The notes under the pieces: generated by a model | What the model was told of the DNA's origin: nothing | The model's database searches: none | What the model saw: only the letters and a program-made list of their open reading frames with translations | Made by a program: the position numbers and the translations under genes | NCBI RefSeq assembly: GCF_000002425.4 | Contig: NC_037273.1 | Coordinates: forward strand, 8,163,418 to 8,227,417 | Direction: 5' to 3' | From: Physcomitrium patens | Lineage: Eukaryota > Streptophyta > Bryopsida > Funariales > Funariaceae | Length of the DNA stretch: 64,000 nt | Shown here: piece after piece, positions 35,241-45,594 of the stretch | How positions within the stretch are numbered: position 1 is the first letter of the stretch | Layout: every line of letters begins with the position of its first letter

Positions 35241-36420
35241 TTATCGACCTGAAAAGCAGCGAGGACTATCCAATGCCTTATCGAGGAGATCGTATCTTGT
35301 ACCAAAGGCTAGAAAAGCAGCATTTGATCAACAATGTACGATATTATTGAAGCCAGAGCAATTTCGACTTTGCACTACTATTGTGCTAATTGATGCTGAC
35401 TTCCTGAACCAAGTACGTGTCGTGACCATTGAAGATTCAGTAGCCATTGATATCAAGCAACGTGCCAATGACGACAAGTTTAAGGTGGAGGGAGATCTTT
35501 TATACTTTGAGGAGCGATTGTATATTCCAAAAGGACCAACATGACTCCAAGTTCTTCAATCTCGCCATGATTTTTCAGCTGTGGGACATTTTGGATTCAA
35601 CAAGACCTTGGAGCTTATTTCTCGAGATTTTTGGTAGCCCCAAATGTGGAAAGATGTGAAAGATTTTGTCCTATCCTACGACATCTGTTCAAGATCCAAG
35701 AATCCTCGACATTGCCCTTATAGACTTCTACAGCCATTGTCGATTCCACGTCGACTATGGTCTTCAGTTTCTATGGACTTCATTACGAACCTTCCATCAT
35801 CGAACTCATTTGACAACATCTTTGTCATGGTAGATCGGCTTACAAAGATGATATACTTTGTCCCTTGCAAGAAGACATCATCTAGTGAAGTCACAGTAAG
35901 GCTCTTTTTCGATAATGTGTATCGATATCATAGACTATTAGATGATATCATATCAAATCGAGGAATCCGGTTTGTATCAAAGTTTTGGAAATCTCTCTTT
36001 GAGATACTGAAGGTAGATATTAAGCTTTCTTTGGCTTTTCATCCTCAAACTGACGGCCAAACGGAACGGGTGAATCAAGTCTTGGAACAATACTTACGAT
36101 GCAGCATCATTTATCAGCAAGACGATTGGACCGCATATCTGCCACTAGCCGAGTTTGCATATAACAACACCCTTCATGCGTCGACTCAATACACACCATT
36201 CTTTACCAACTATGGGTATCATCCAAAGCTTGATTTATTGAATTCGTCAACAAATAACAATCCAGTAGCTGAAGGATTTGCAAAGCAACTATCAAAGCTT
36301 CAAACTATGTTGAAGCTTTAATTACAATTCGCTCAAGAATCCTACAAGGTGTCTGTAGATAGATTTCGAAATCAAGCACCTACTTTCAAAATTGGAGATA
36401 AAGCCTGGCTTCTTTGATGG
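35241..36420 (+). pseudogene. pol: Integrase of element B3
   Basis: Zinc-binding part at about 35550-35700 (RHDFSAVGHFGFNKTLELI, YDICSRSKNP). Catalytic core at 35644-36321: MDFITNLP carries the first Asp; SNRGIRF has Asn at 35956-35958 where the second catalytic Asp belongs; TDGQTERVNQ has the Glu. Stops at 35552, 35636 and 36319 are transitions. Loss of the second Asp alone would abolish joining activity. Confidence 0.87.
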
Positions 36421-36850
36421 AATATCAAGATCAAGCAACCATGTGATAAGTTGCACTATCGAAGATTGGGACCATTTATCATTCAGAAGCAAATCAATCC
36501 AGTGGCGTACCGTTTGGAATTACCGGCTTCTATGAAGGTACATCCACTCTTTCATGTTTCTTTGTTGGAGCCTTATCGAGAGTCGTCTTTTCTTGGAAGA
36601 GTGCAATGTCCGCCACCTAGTATTGAGATCGAGAACCACGAGGAATACGAGGTCAAAAAGGTACTGGATTCACAGCGAAGGTGGGACAAGTTGGAGTATC
36701 TTGTTCATTGGTGCGGCTACAACATTAATGAGCAAACGTGAGAGCCAGCTAAAAATCTCGCCAATGCGCCACAAAAGGTACAGGAGTTTCATCAACAACA
36801 TCCTCATAAACCTAAGCCGGTTCGACGATAGCTTTCTTTTGAAGCTTGCT
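36421..36850 (+). pseudogene. pol: Integrase C-end and chromodomain of element B3
   Basis: LHYRRLGPFIIQKQINPVAYRL is the GPF/Y-type module, then MKVHPLFHVSLLEPY. The chromodomain (EYEVKKVLDSQRRW, KLEYLVHWCGYNINEQT, stop for Trp, EPAKNLAN) spans about 36640-36790. The aromatic cage positions partly remain. Chromodomain elements target heterochromatin, which fits the nested setting. Confidence 0.85.
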
Positions 36851-37352
36851 CACCTAAGAATATAAAAAAAGGAGAGAGCACCACCAAAATTCGTAATTGA
36901 TGTAGTTATTTTTTCCAAGATAAAGTAGAATTTTTTCAGTAGCCATAGTTTGGTCTTTTGATATGGATAGCCAAGAGATAGATACTATGCCAATCAGATT
37001 ATCTCAACCGACTAGCTCACGAAGGCGACCCCAAAATGAAGAACTGCCTACACCACGATGATGACGGAGGATACCGAATAACCTATCACTGGTGATTATA
37101 TTTGAGTTCGAGCCTACTTACAATGGTCAGCTAGAAGGCGTGTTTGCAGGATAATTTCACAATGAGGATACAAAATTTCATGCTTGATCAAAAGTCGAAG
37201 ATGTGGGCCACTACCATTGGCTTCAAGGGTCGATGAATCACTTACCTCGTGAACAATAGTTAGAATTCATAGCAGACGTTATGCGACAGATCTTCATTTT
37301 CTTATGTTGGTACTGATTAATAACAACATTGCTTCTCAGAGACCTTGAAGCT
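36851..37352 (+). other. 3' untranslated region of B3
   Basis: 500 bases between the chromodomain stop and the polypurine tract. No domain is evident and no match elsewhere in the window was seen. Confidence 0.5.
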
Positions 37353-37366
37353 AAAGGAGGGGGTGA
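37353..37366 (+). promoter_or_regulatory. Polypurine tract of B3
   Basis: AAAGGAGGGGGTGA ends one base before the 3' LTR TG. It is the expected primer for plus-strand DNA synthesis. Confidence 0.85.
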
Positions 37367-37826
37367 TGTTAGGGACATAGTGTTAGAAACATAGTCTTTA
37401 GAACCTTCTAGAAACAAGTCTCTGGAATCTTCTAGAAGCAAGTCTCTCAAACCTTCTAGAAGCTTCCTAGTTGATGGAAGTTGCTTGAGAAGCTTCTTAG
37501 TTGGTAGAAGATGTTAAGAACATAGTCCTTAGAACCTTCTAGAGACAAGTTTCTAGAACCTTCTAGAAGCAAGTCTCTGGAACCTTCTAGAAGCTTCCTT
37601 ATTGGTAGAAGTTACTTGAGATGTTTCTTAAATAAGAGTATATATTGGAATCGAGGCTGAAGAGTTCTTCAATCTCGATAACACATCTCTTGGAGCTCTA
37701 GCTCACCTCTCTGGTGTTGTTCTTGTATTCATCTGATTAATCTAGTTCTTGCCAGTTCTTTTTGAACTTCTTGTTAGATCTCGAGCCTATATTTTTGTGT
37801 CCATGATAATTTCTGTGTCCGTGACA
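37367..37826 (+). repeat. 3' LTR of B3, expanded, with heat-shock elements
   Basis: 460 bases against 311 in the 5' LTR. The excess is a tandem copy of about 132 bases (TGTTAGAAACATAG at 37381, TGTTAAGAACATAG at 37513). Perfect four-unit heat-shock elements lie at 37551-37568 (TTCTAGAACCTTCTAGAA) and 37580-37597 (GAACCTTCTAGAAGCTTC). Three-unit ones lie at 37401-37413, 37425-37437 and 37454-37466. TATA at 37639-37645. Ends GTGACA before GATCC. Confidence 0.88.
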
Positions 37827-37831
37827 GATCC

Positions 37832-38003
37832 TAGGACCTAAGATCATGTGTGTAAAAGTTAAAGAGTAGAAGTTGTTTTGTAGGTTAGCAACCAAAACTT
37901 ATAAGTATTAGGTATTGGAAGTAAGAAATATCTTACTCTATACTTTCTTTGTATGCAACATTACTAATGCTATGTATTAAGACTTTAAAGTTCTATTTCT
38001 TCA
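37832..38003 (+). repeat. 5' LTR of element E, right part
   Basis: Matches 42117-42288, including AAGATCATGTGTGTAAAAGT and the end TCTATTTCTTCA. The primer site that should follow (ATAGGTTATGGACTC) is only a weak match to tRNA-Met. Confidence 0.82.
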
Positions 38004-38563
38004 ATAGGTTATGGACTCATTCACCTTTATTTATAAGTTTTGAAGTTCTTTGAAGTTTTTTTGTTTTTATGAGGAGTAGATCTTATGGTTATTTCTGATG
38101 TTAGAGTTTGGTATCTTCTAAATCTCTTTTTGCATCTAGTTATTGATGTAGTTATGCTCTTACTTGTTGTTAAGTGCATTTATAGTCTTGGAAATTATTA
38201 TACATTTTAGAATATTATTTTAAAATACTAGTGGTGTCTTTCTTTATTGACCTACTTTATTGATACACTAACATTGAACTTTCATGTACTTAAGTTCCTA
38301 ATAGATCTCCTTATAGTCAAAAGAGTTGTTGTGAGGCATTAGAGGTGATAAAAGAGTCGCAAAGCTTATAAGAGAGGTTTTGATAATGTATAAGACTTGT
38401 GAAAAGTCTTATAAGTGAAGTTGAAAGTGATCAAAGAGTGAAATCACTTGTTTACTCACAGGGAGGGCATTTTGGGATTCAAAGGGAGCAACACCTTCTT
38501 GTTGATTTTTAGAGTTCTATCTTCTTATTTCTTGATTTTCTTTGATACACCCCTTCTTTAGAC
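38004..38563 (+). other. Leader of element E
   Basis: Non-coding up to the gag start. Moderate T-rich sequence; no structure noted. Confidence 0.4.
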
Positions 38564-39370
38564 ATGGCTTTAAGTGAAAGTGAGGATTTGAAAAAGATGG
38601 AGAAGGTTAGAGGTGACAACTTCTACCATTGGAAGAAAAAAAATGAAGCTTTTATTGGCTTCATTGGACCTTTGGAACATTGTTGATGAAAGTGAAGAGC
38701 CTCTTAGTGATGATACTGATGTTAAAGTGAAAAAGAAGTAAAAAGAACATGAAAAGAAGGCTTTTGGCATGATTGCAATAAATCTTGATGATACCAACTT
38801 TTCACATATAATTGCTTGTAATAGATCAATGGAAACATGGAAGATTCTTTGCAACATCTATGAGAGTAGAAACCTTGCTAATATTCTAAGGACAAAGAAG
38901 AAGTTCTTAACGATGAAGATGGAAGAAAGAGATTACGTCATGGCTCATATCAATAAGGTAAAAGTACTTACAAACCAACTAGTAGTTGTTAACACACCAG
39001 CTGATTATAGAGAAATTGTGTTGACATTACTCATGAGCCTTCTCGAGTCCTACAACTACTTCATTATGGCATTGGAGTCTACCAACATGAAAGAGCTTAC
39101 CATGAATTAAATCACATCAAGACTTGTACATGAAGTAACCAAGAAAAAAGAAAATGAGCTTCAAAGAGATGATTAGGCTCTATTCTCAAGACAAGGCAAA
39201 GGTAGCTTTCTATACCACCATGATAATTCAAAAAGTAACATAAGAAATTACTATATTTGTGGAAAATCGGGTCATTTTACTAGAAATTGCTATAAGGCCA
39301 AGAGAGGAGATAAAAAAAATATAAATAATGGTAGTGATAGTTTTGGTGGAGATGATTATGCTTTCATGGC
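38564..39370 (+). pseudogene. gag: Copia gag of element E
   Basis: Met at 38564: MALSESEDLKKMEK, then a frame change into KKAFGMIAINLDDTNFSHI, METWKILCNIYESRN, FLTMKMEERDYVMAHINKV, the classic copia gag domain. A zinc knuckle at about 39248-39292 reads YYICGKSGHFTRNCY, with the first Cys changed to Tyr. Stops at 39109 and about 39175. Confidence 0.85.
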
Positions 39371-39840
39371 AAGTTAAGGAGCCTCCATAGTTGCCATGTC
39401 TAGGCGGATTATAGATTCAGGTGCCACTAAGTACATGACACCATACAAGTGTTCATTTGACACTTATGAAGTAATTCCATCAACAAAAGTATAGTTGGGA
39501 GATAATGGCATGGTGCAAGCCATTGAAATTGGCTCCATTGTAGTGGAGATTATAGTGAAGGACCAAATCAAGATGATCAAATTGAAGGAAGTCTTACATG
39601 TGTCAAAGATAAAGAAGAACCTTCTTTTGGTGAGGAAACTTGTATCACATGGTTGTAAAATTCAATTTAACATGGATGGATGTTTTGTGAAGACATTGAG
39701 TGGAAAATATATTACCAAAGGCCTTAGAGATGACAACCTCTATTTCATCAATTGTAAGAAGGTGAATAGAGTTGAAGTAGCGGCATATGCTGATTTTTCA
39801 CAAAATCAAGACAAGTTTGGCATTTTACATCAATGACTTG
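39371..39840 (+). pseudogene. pol: Copia protease of element E
   Basis: Active site IIDSGATKYMT is intact at about 39411. A stop near 39492 follows (STKV-stop-LGDNGMVQAI). The rest reads LKEVLHVSKIKKNLLLVRKL and ends in the pre-integrase text DDNLYFINCKK. Confidence 0.85.
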
Positions 39841-40700
39841 GTCATTTGAATGCTAAAAGCATGAAAGAGCTCCAATCTATAGTAAGTGGCTTGGATCTTG
39901 GTCAATTCAGCTACAATGCTATAACACTTACTTGTAAAGGTTGTATCCAAGGCAAACAACAAAAAGCTTCATTTTCAAGTAGAATTGCAACACGTACAAG
40001 CAAATTATTGGAGATGATTCATTCTGATATTTGTGGAGCAATGAAGACACCATCAATTAGAGGAGTAAGGTACTTTGTGACATTTATTGATAATTTCTTA
40101 AGAAAGATGTGAATATATATCATTAAAGCCAAGAGTGAGTGTAAGATGAAAGTATTGTGCATAGACAATAGAAGTGAATACATGTCAAATCATTTTGATG
40201 AATTTTTGAAAAATTAAAGTATTGCAAGACAAATCTCTACTTTTTACACTCCACAACAAAATGGAGTTGCTGAAAGAGCAAATCACACTACTATGTAGAA
40301 AGAAAGGAATATGCTTCATGTACAAAATCTTGGGCATGAATATTAGGCAGAAGTTGTGGTTAATATAGTGTAACTAAAGAATAAATGTCCAACAAGTGCA
40401 CTCACATCAATGACTCCACAAGAAGCTTAGAATGGCAAGAGATCTCATGTTTCACACATGAAGATCTTTTGGATGCATTGCTTATGCAAAGAAACTAGAT
40501 TGCATAAGGTCCAAACTTGACACAAAAGGAACAAAATTTATATTTATTGGATATTGTGAAGGTACCAAAGTATATAGGCTCATGTGTTTAGAAACCAAGA
40601 AAATCGTTAAAAGTCATGATATAGAGTTTTTGGAGCACAAGAATGCTTGTCAATATTTGGACATGTATCCAAGTAGCTGTAATGGTATGTTTGTAGATAC
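39841..40700 (+). pseudogene. pol: Copia integrase of element E
   Basis: Pre-integrase zinc region (LGHLNAKSMKELQSIV, CKGCIQGKQQKASF). Core: LLEMIHSDICGAM (first Asp), CIDNRSEYMSNHF (second Asp), YTPQQNGVAERAN (Glu). About 25 residues are missing between VTFIDN and CIDN. The end reads FIGYCEGTKVYRLMCLETKKI, then a run rich in Asp/Glu codons (40700-40860). Many stops. Confidence 0.82.
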
Positions 40701-41825
40701 ATCTTTAAATCTAACAATGATGATAGTGAAGTTGATGATGATGATAGTGAAGATGGTAGAATTTCAAATCAAGATGAAGAATCAAAGAAGGTATATTATG
40801 AGGTACCTACAATTACTAAAACCAATAATGAAGATGTTGAAGATGATGATGATTGATTGAAGATGATTGATTGAAGATAATCTTAGTTGAAGGCAAAGTT
40901 AAAAAAAGAGTATGAGATGAGTGATTTGAAAGAACTTCACTATTTTTTAGGAATGGAATTTATGAGAAATTGTGCTAAGAAGACCATTATAATGAGCCAA
41001 ATTAAATACATTGAAGAGGTGTTGAAATGATTCAACATAAAGGAGTGTAAGCCTATTCGAATACTTGTAGAGGCCAATTTGAAGTTGATAAAGTTTACGG
41101 AAGAAGAATTTGCTGAAGTTCAAGGACAAATGCAAGGTGTTCCATACAAGGCAGTAGTGGGCTCATTAATATATGCAATGGTTAGCACAAAGGTGGATCT
41201 TACATATGTCATGAGTGTTTTGAGTCAAGACATATCAAAGGCTGGACTAATCCATTAGGCAACTATCAAAAAGTTCAAGAGGTATATAAAAGGTACTTTA
41301 AACTTCAAATTATGTCTTAGAAGTGATAACATTACTATGCATGATTATTGTGATGCACATTAGGCTGGAGATACAAATGATAGAAGGTCAACAAGTGGAT
41401 ATGATTTCTTTATTGGAGTCGGAGTAATTTCATGGAATTGCAAAAGACAACCAATAATTGCAAGGTTAACAATGGAAGCAAAGTACGTGGCAGCAAACCA
41501 TGGTGCAATGGAGGCAATATGGCTAAGACAAATTTTGGAAGATATTAGAGTAGTACAAATGGAAGCAACTCCAATGAAGTGTGATAACCAAGGATGTCTT
41601 GTATTTGCAAAGAATCCAAAGCATCATTCAAAGATCAAGCACATTAACATTCAACATCACTTTATAAGAGAGAAGTTTGAAATGGGAGTGATTGATATGA
41701 AGCATTATGCAACAGAAGACATGCTTATTGATTTGTTGACAAAGGCATTAGTAAAAGAAAGACACCACATTTTGACAAAGGCATTAGGATTGAAAGTCTT
41801 TTGACTAATAGCAAAGTGAGAGTGT
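40701..41825 (+). pseudogene. pol: Copia RT tail and RNase H of element E, RT core missing
   Basis: After the acidic linker and a tandem GATGATTGATTGAAG (40847-40878), the text jumps to the RT C-end (SDLKELHYFLGMEF, MSQIKYIEEVLK). The palm with the YVDD motif is gone. RNase H then follows: GSLIYAMVSTKVDLTYVMSV, DTNDRRSTSGYDFF, MEAKYVAANHGAMEAIWLRQ, CDNQGCLVFAKNPKHHSKIK, DMLIDLLTKAL. Purine-rich GCAAAGTGAGAGTGT (41811-41825) precedes the 3' LTR, the usual copia polypurine tract. Confidence 0.85.
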
Positions 41826-42288
41826 TGAAATAAAAATGAAAATAAAATAAGTTATCTTGTAGAAGATATTACCTTAGGTAAGTTATTAATGGTCAAAGGG
41901 TTGATTCTTGGTGTATATAAAGGACATCCTATGGATATAGGACAAGATCAAAGACCAAGAATCAAAATCAAGAGAATAAAGTATAAACTAAAAAATATCC
42001 AAAGACTAAGTAAGAATAATTAGTATTTGGCATAAGATATCCTTATGATTAGTAAGATGCTAAAAGATCCAAGAATCATAGGATATCCTCGAGGTACATT
42101 AGATACGATAGGATCCTAGGATCTAGGATCATGTGTATAAAAGTCAAAGAATGGAAGTTGTCTTGTAGAGCAACAACTACAACCTATAAATATTGGATGT
42201 TGGAAGTGAGAGATATCTTACTCTATACTCTCTTTGTGTAGAATCTTGCTGATGTTATGTGTTGTGACTTCAAAACTCTATTTCTTCA
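41826..42288 (+). repeat. 3' LTR of element E
   Basis: 463 bases, TGAAATAAAAATG to TTCTTCA. It keeps the uninterrupted empty site of B3 (TAGGATCCTAGGATC near 42112). TATATAAAGG at about 41916 is the likely TATA box. Confidence 0.88.
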
Positions 42289-42626
42289 ATATGTGGAACA
42301 AGCTAACTATATGGCGCATATATAGATAACTTGTCATATAAGTTAAGATATGTGGCTAACAAAGTCAACTTATTTTAGAGGTCCTATAGGACATCTCCAC
42401 GTAGCTCTTGCTTAAGAGTATATATGGAGGTAAGAGTAAAATCTTCTTTATTCTTGTCAATGCCTTTTTAGTCTTTAGTCTTATTTGAAGACTTTTTGGT
42501 CTTCTTGCTTTTGACAATAGCCATTTCTGTTCAATAATATATCATCTTTGAGTGATTTTTTAGTTCTTTTTAGTGAAACAAGAGTGTATTGAGGATTTTC
42601 TTTCTTTGAAATTCATGTCCTTGACA
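42289..42626 (+). repeat. Right part of a B-family LTR (3' LTR of B2)
   Basis: Aligns to B1 9905-10262 and ends CCTTGACA. Its first 45 bases (GGAACAAGCTAACTATATGG...) overlap in content with the last 45 bases before element E (GAACAAGTTAACTCCATG...). Either the host segment was duplicated, or two B LTRs recombined. Confidence 0.75.
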
Positions 42627-43425
42627 ATATCTCAAGAAGAAGACAAATGCCACCTCCTCCTATAAAAGTGAATAATAATCAAGACTTAGAGATGAAAGAA
42701 GTTTTAGATTTAAGGTGGCACTAAAATAGGTTAAAATATCTTTTTTTATTAGCATAAATATGATATTAATAAATCCACATGAAAGCCAGTATAGAATCTT
42801 GCAAATATAGCAAAGAGAGTTAAGACTTTTTATTGACAACATCTATCAAAACTAAGATAAAGAATGACAAATCTTTATTATAAAAGAAATATGATCTAAC
42901 GAAGATAACATTCTACCTCCTACCTTTGTTTATAGCTTTTGTATATTTGTGACATTAAAGAGATGGAGAATCAACAACTAGCAGATTCAACTCAAGAGCT
43001 TTTATTTGCTGACTTATTAGATGAGATATTGCAATTGTCACAACCTTTAAGATGACATAATCAAGATGAAGATCTTCAAGAATGATATGTCTTGCCTCAA
43101 ATAGATGGTAAAATACAACATATTTAATATCACGACCTTAGAAAAGACTCCCAATATTTAATGATTTTATTAGAGGTAGGAATAATTTTTGACAGTGTTC
43201 AAAATGTTTTATTTGAAAGAAGTTGCAAAGACCTCAATAATGACCAAATAATAGGATGGCCTTCCTCCCTTGATATGGGATATTATTGATGGCTAAGATG
43301 ACCTATCAACCATCTTCAAACAGAACAAAAATCAAAATATGTGGCAAACACAATTTGCCACATCTTAAATTTTTAAACATATGAAGATTGGTTCTTACGG
43401 AATTCGTCCTTAGAAGGGAGAATAA
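42627..43425 (+). pseudogene. pol: Chromodomain and 3' end of element B4
   Basis: Aligns with 31545-31848: AAGACAAATGCCACC, the chromodomain scrap DLEMKEVLDLRWH-like, then 3' untranslated text and the polypurine remnant AGAAGGGAGAATAA at about 43412-43425. Everything upstream is missing. The 3' untranslated part is longer than in B2. Confidence 0.7.
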
Positions 43426-43426
43426 T

Positions 43427-43468
<42 letters not shown>

Positions 43469-43964
43469 CTCTAATATTTATCTATATAATTAAATAGAAG
43501 TAGATAAAAATAAATTTATTTTATTATATTTTCTAAAGTAGCTTTTTAGAAGCTTCATAGATATTGTTTTGACTTTATATTTATTTATAGTTGATTAGTA
43601 GGTTAAAAACTATAACCATATATTGATAGCTTTTGAAATAAGCTAACTACATAGTGTACATATAGAAAACTTATCTTACAAGTTAAGATATGTATCTTGC
43701 AAAATTAATACATTTTAGAAGTTCTATAGGATATTGCTATATATCTCTTAGTTAAGAATATGTATAGAAGCAAGAATAAAGCCTTCTTCACTCTTCTCAA
43801 TGTCATTTTAGTCTTTAGTCTTGTTTCAAGACTTTTTGGTCTTCTTGACTTTGGAAATAGCCATTCTAGTTTAATACCATATCATCCTTGAGTGACTTTT
43901 TAATTCTTTTGAGTGACATAAGAGTATTAAGGATTTTTTTTTTTAAAGATTTAGGTCTTTGACA
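43426..43964 (+). repeat. 3' LTR of element B4
   Basis: 539 bases, matching B1 9729-10262. The first 40 bases have turned into an (AT)n microsatellite (43434-43464), while the end CTTTGACA is kept. Confidence 0.85.
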
Positions 43965-44160
43965 ATAAATTATTAACTCATTAAAAAATAAAATTCATTT
44001 ATTATTTATAAAAATAACTTTTTTTCTTAATTATAAGAAATAAAAAAAATATCTTTTTAAAACTCAACAATAAAATTATAAAAATAATATACTATAAATC
44101 ATAAGTTTTGTGAATTAACAACGAAAAGAAAACAGGATAAAAAATATATATATAATCTTT
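43965..44160. other. AT-rich flank
   Basis: A/T homopolymer-rich sequence. Nothing recognised. Confidence 0.4.
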
Positions 44161-45594
44161 TCGGCCGAATGAATGCCGGCCGGATTTCACGGAGGATTCC
44201 AATAGAATTTGGGGTAGATTTGGACCCCGGCCACCTTCTTTCCTCTCGTTTTTTTTTTTTTGTTTCTGTTTGTTTTCTGGTGAGAGAGCTCCGAGGTAGT
44301 TGGTGTGTCTCCCTTACCTTGGTGTGTGGTTACAGTTGTTCCTCTTCGTCCCCCTGGAGGTACTGCAATGCAGCATCCTATCCTTTTGTTCTGTGATCAG
44401 TGTAGAGCTGGAAATCAAAAGTCCCATTTTTTTTGACGTGTTCTTCTCGAGATTTAACTGCGAGGTTATTCAAGTGGTGGAGGCATGCTAGAGCTGGAGC
44501 GATTTTCTACTGGTGGTGATCAGCAACAGTGTTGCTATCAATGGTGGTGCTTATAGGAGTGACGAGATTGAACAAAGTCAAGATTCGATGAGGGAGCGCC
44601 GTGTTACAGTTCTAGATTGCAGCGCTGATTTCTTTTAGTGGTGAAAGAGCTTCTTGTGAGGCGGAATCTGTGAGTTGTGCGCCTCTACTACGGTGTGCAT
44701 ACTGTGGATGTGGTTGTGTGGAAAAGGCCTCGCCAGTTTGTTCTTGTTTTTTTTAGGTTTTTTTTCTCCTAGAATGTGGCAAAATGTGGTGGTCCTTGTC
44801 GATGTCCTTCCGAGCTGCGTGGTGTGGTCGCTGATCTGGTAGCGGCGGCAACGTGTTACTTTTGCCTTATTATTTTCTAGTGAGCTGTGGAGACTACATC
44901 CCTCGATGTCAATCAGTCCCAAGGCCTTCACTTTGCTGTTGGGAATGGACTCGCATTTGGAGCGTTTACCAAAACAGGAGCAATGCGGTAGTGCTTGCAG
45001 CATTGGTGCATTCGAGGCTCATCTAATTTGCACGTTTCTGTTCCGGTGGTCAAGAATTCCCGTGGATTGACATCTACACGTTGGGTGGTAGTACTTTTCG
45101 GTGAAGGTGGTTGGGGCTGGTCGGAAAGATTGATGGCATTGTTCAAGTGGTTTTCTGTCAGGTTTAATTTGCATGTATTACTCAATTGCGGTTGCATCGT
45201 CGCTGGAGGCGATTGAGACATCCTTGCAGCTCATGCATGGTAGTAGATCGTAGCGTTGCAGCATTGTGTAGTGCTGCAATGCCTGCTGCACCAATTTGTT
45301 TTTTTCTCAAGTGGTTCTTGGTGAGTGGAGTCGCAGCATATGACTGGGTGTTGTGCTGAGAAGGCCGTGACTACACATTGAAGTGGTCACCGAGATAGGT
45401 CTGTAAGGCTGATATCTTAGATTAGTGAGTTAGTGAAGCTTGCGTATTATCCTCAAGCTGTTGATATTGCTAACTAGAGCAATAGTCATCCATTTTGTGA
45501 AATATGGTTTGTTTTTCTTATGATGGGCAATAAGTGTGCTGGGTATTCCTTTGTGATAAGTGTTGATTTCTATATCTATGGGTGCATTGCCAAC
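44161..45594. other. GC-richer island of unknown nature
   Basis: Sharp change to about half G+C, starting CGGCCGAATGAATGCCGGCCGG. No frame exceeds about 120 codons on either strand and no domain is recognised. A T tract follows at 44250. Repeated GTGGTG/GGTGGT words occur. TATATATATAATC sits just before the edge at 44150. It could be the LTR or promoter part of an unknown element, or the 5' part of a host gene. The adjoining repeat C begins at 45595. Confidence 0.4.

Larger units (their letters stand above)
32363..37826 (+). mobile_element. Chromodomain Ty3/gypsy element B3 with perfect 5-base target duplication
   Basis: LTRs 32363-32673 and 37367-37826, both TGTTAGGGACATAG...GTGTCCGTGACA. 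GATCC flanks both ends (32358-32362 and 37827-37831). The empty site is seen at about 42116 in the other LTR of E (TAGGATCCTAGGATC). The gag and pol order matches B1/B2, but the zinc knuckle and protease are deleted. It is the least decayed element here and among the latest insertions. Coding frames still hold about a dozen stops and two frame changes. Confidence 0.93.
32072..42288 (+). mobile_element. Ty1/copia element E, inserted in B2's 3' LTR and carrying B3
   Basis: LTRs start TGAAGTAAAAG (32072) / TGAAATAAAAATG (41826) and end TTCTTCA (38003 / 42288), a TGAA/TTCA inverted end. The 5' LTR is split by B3. The internal part has the copia order gag, protease, integrase, then RNase H, but the RT core is missing. 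Flanks are not a simple 5-base duplication: about 45 bases of host LTR appear on both sides in diverged form. Confidence 0.85.

Noticed and set aside
38004..38020. Clear tRNA-Met primer site after the E 5' LTR
   Set aside because: ATAGGTTATGGACTC matches TGGTATCAGAGC only weakly, so it was not annotated.
44635..45221. Overlapping minus-strand frames of 97 and 122 codons in the GC-richer island
   Set aside because: No domain or Met context, composition-driven, and open on both strands at once.
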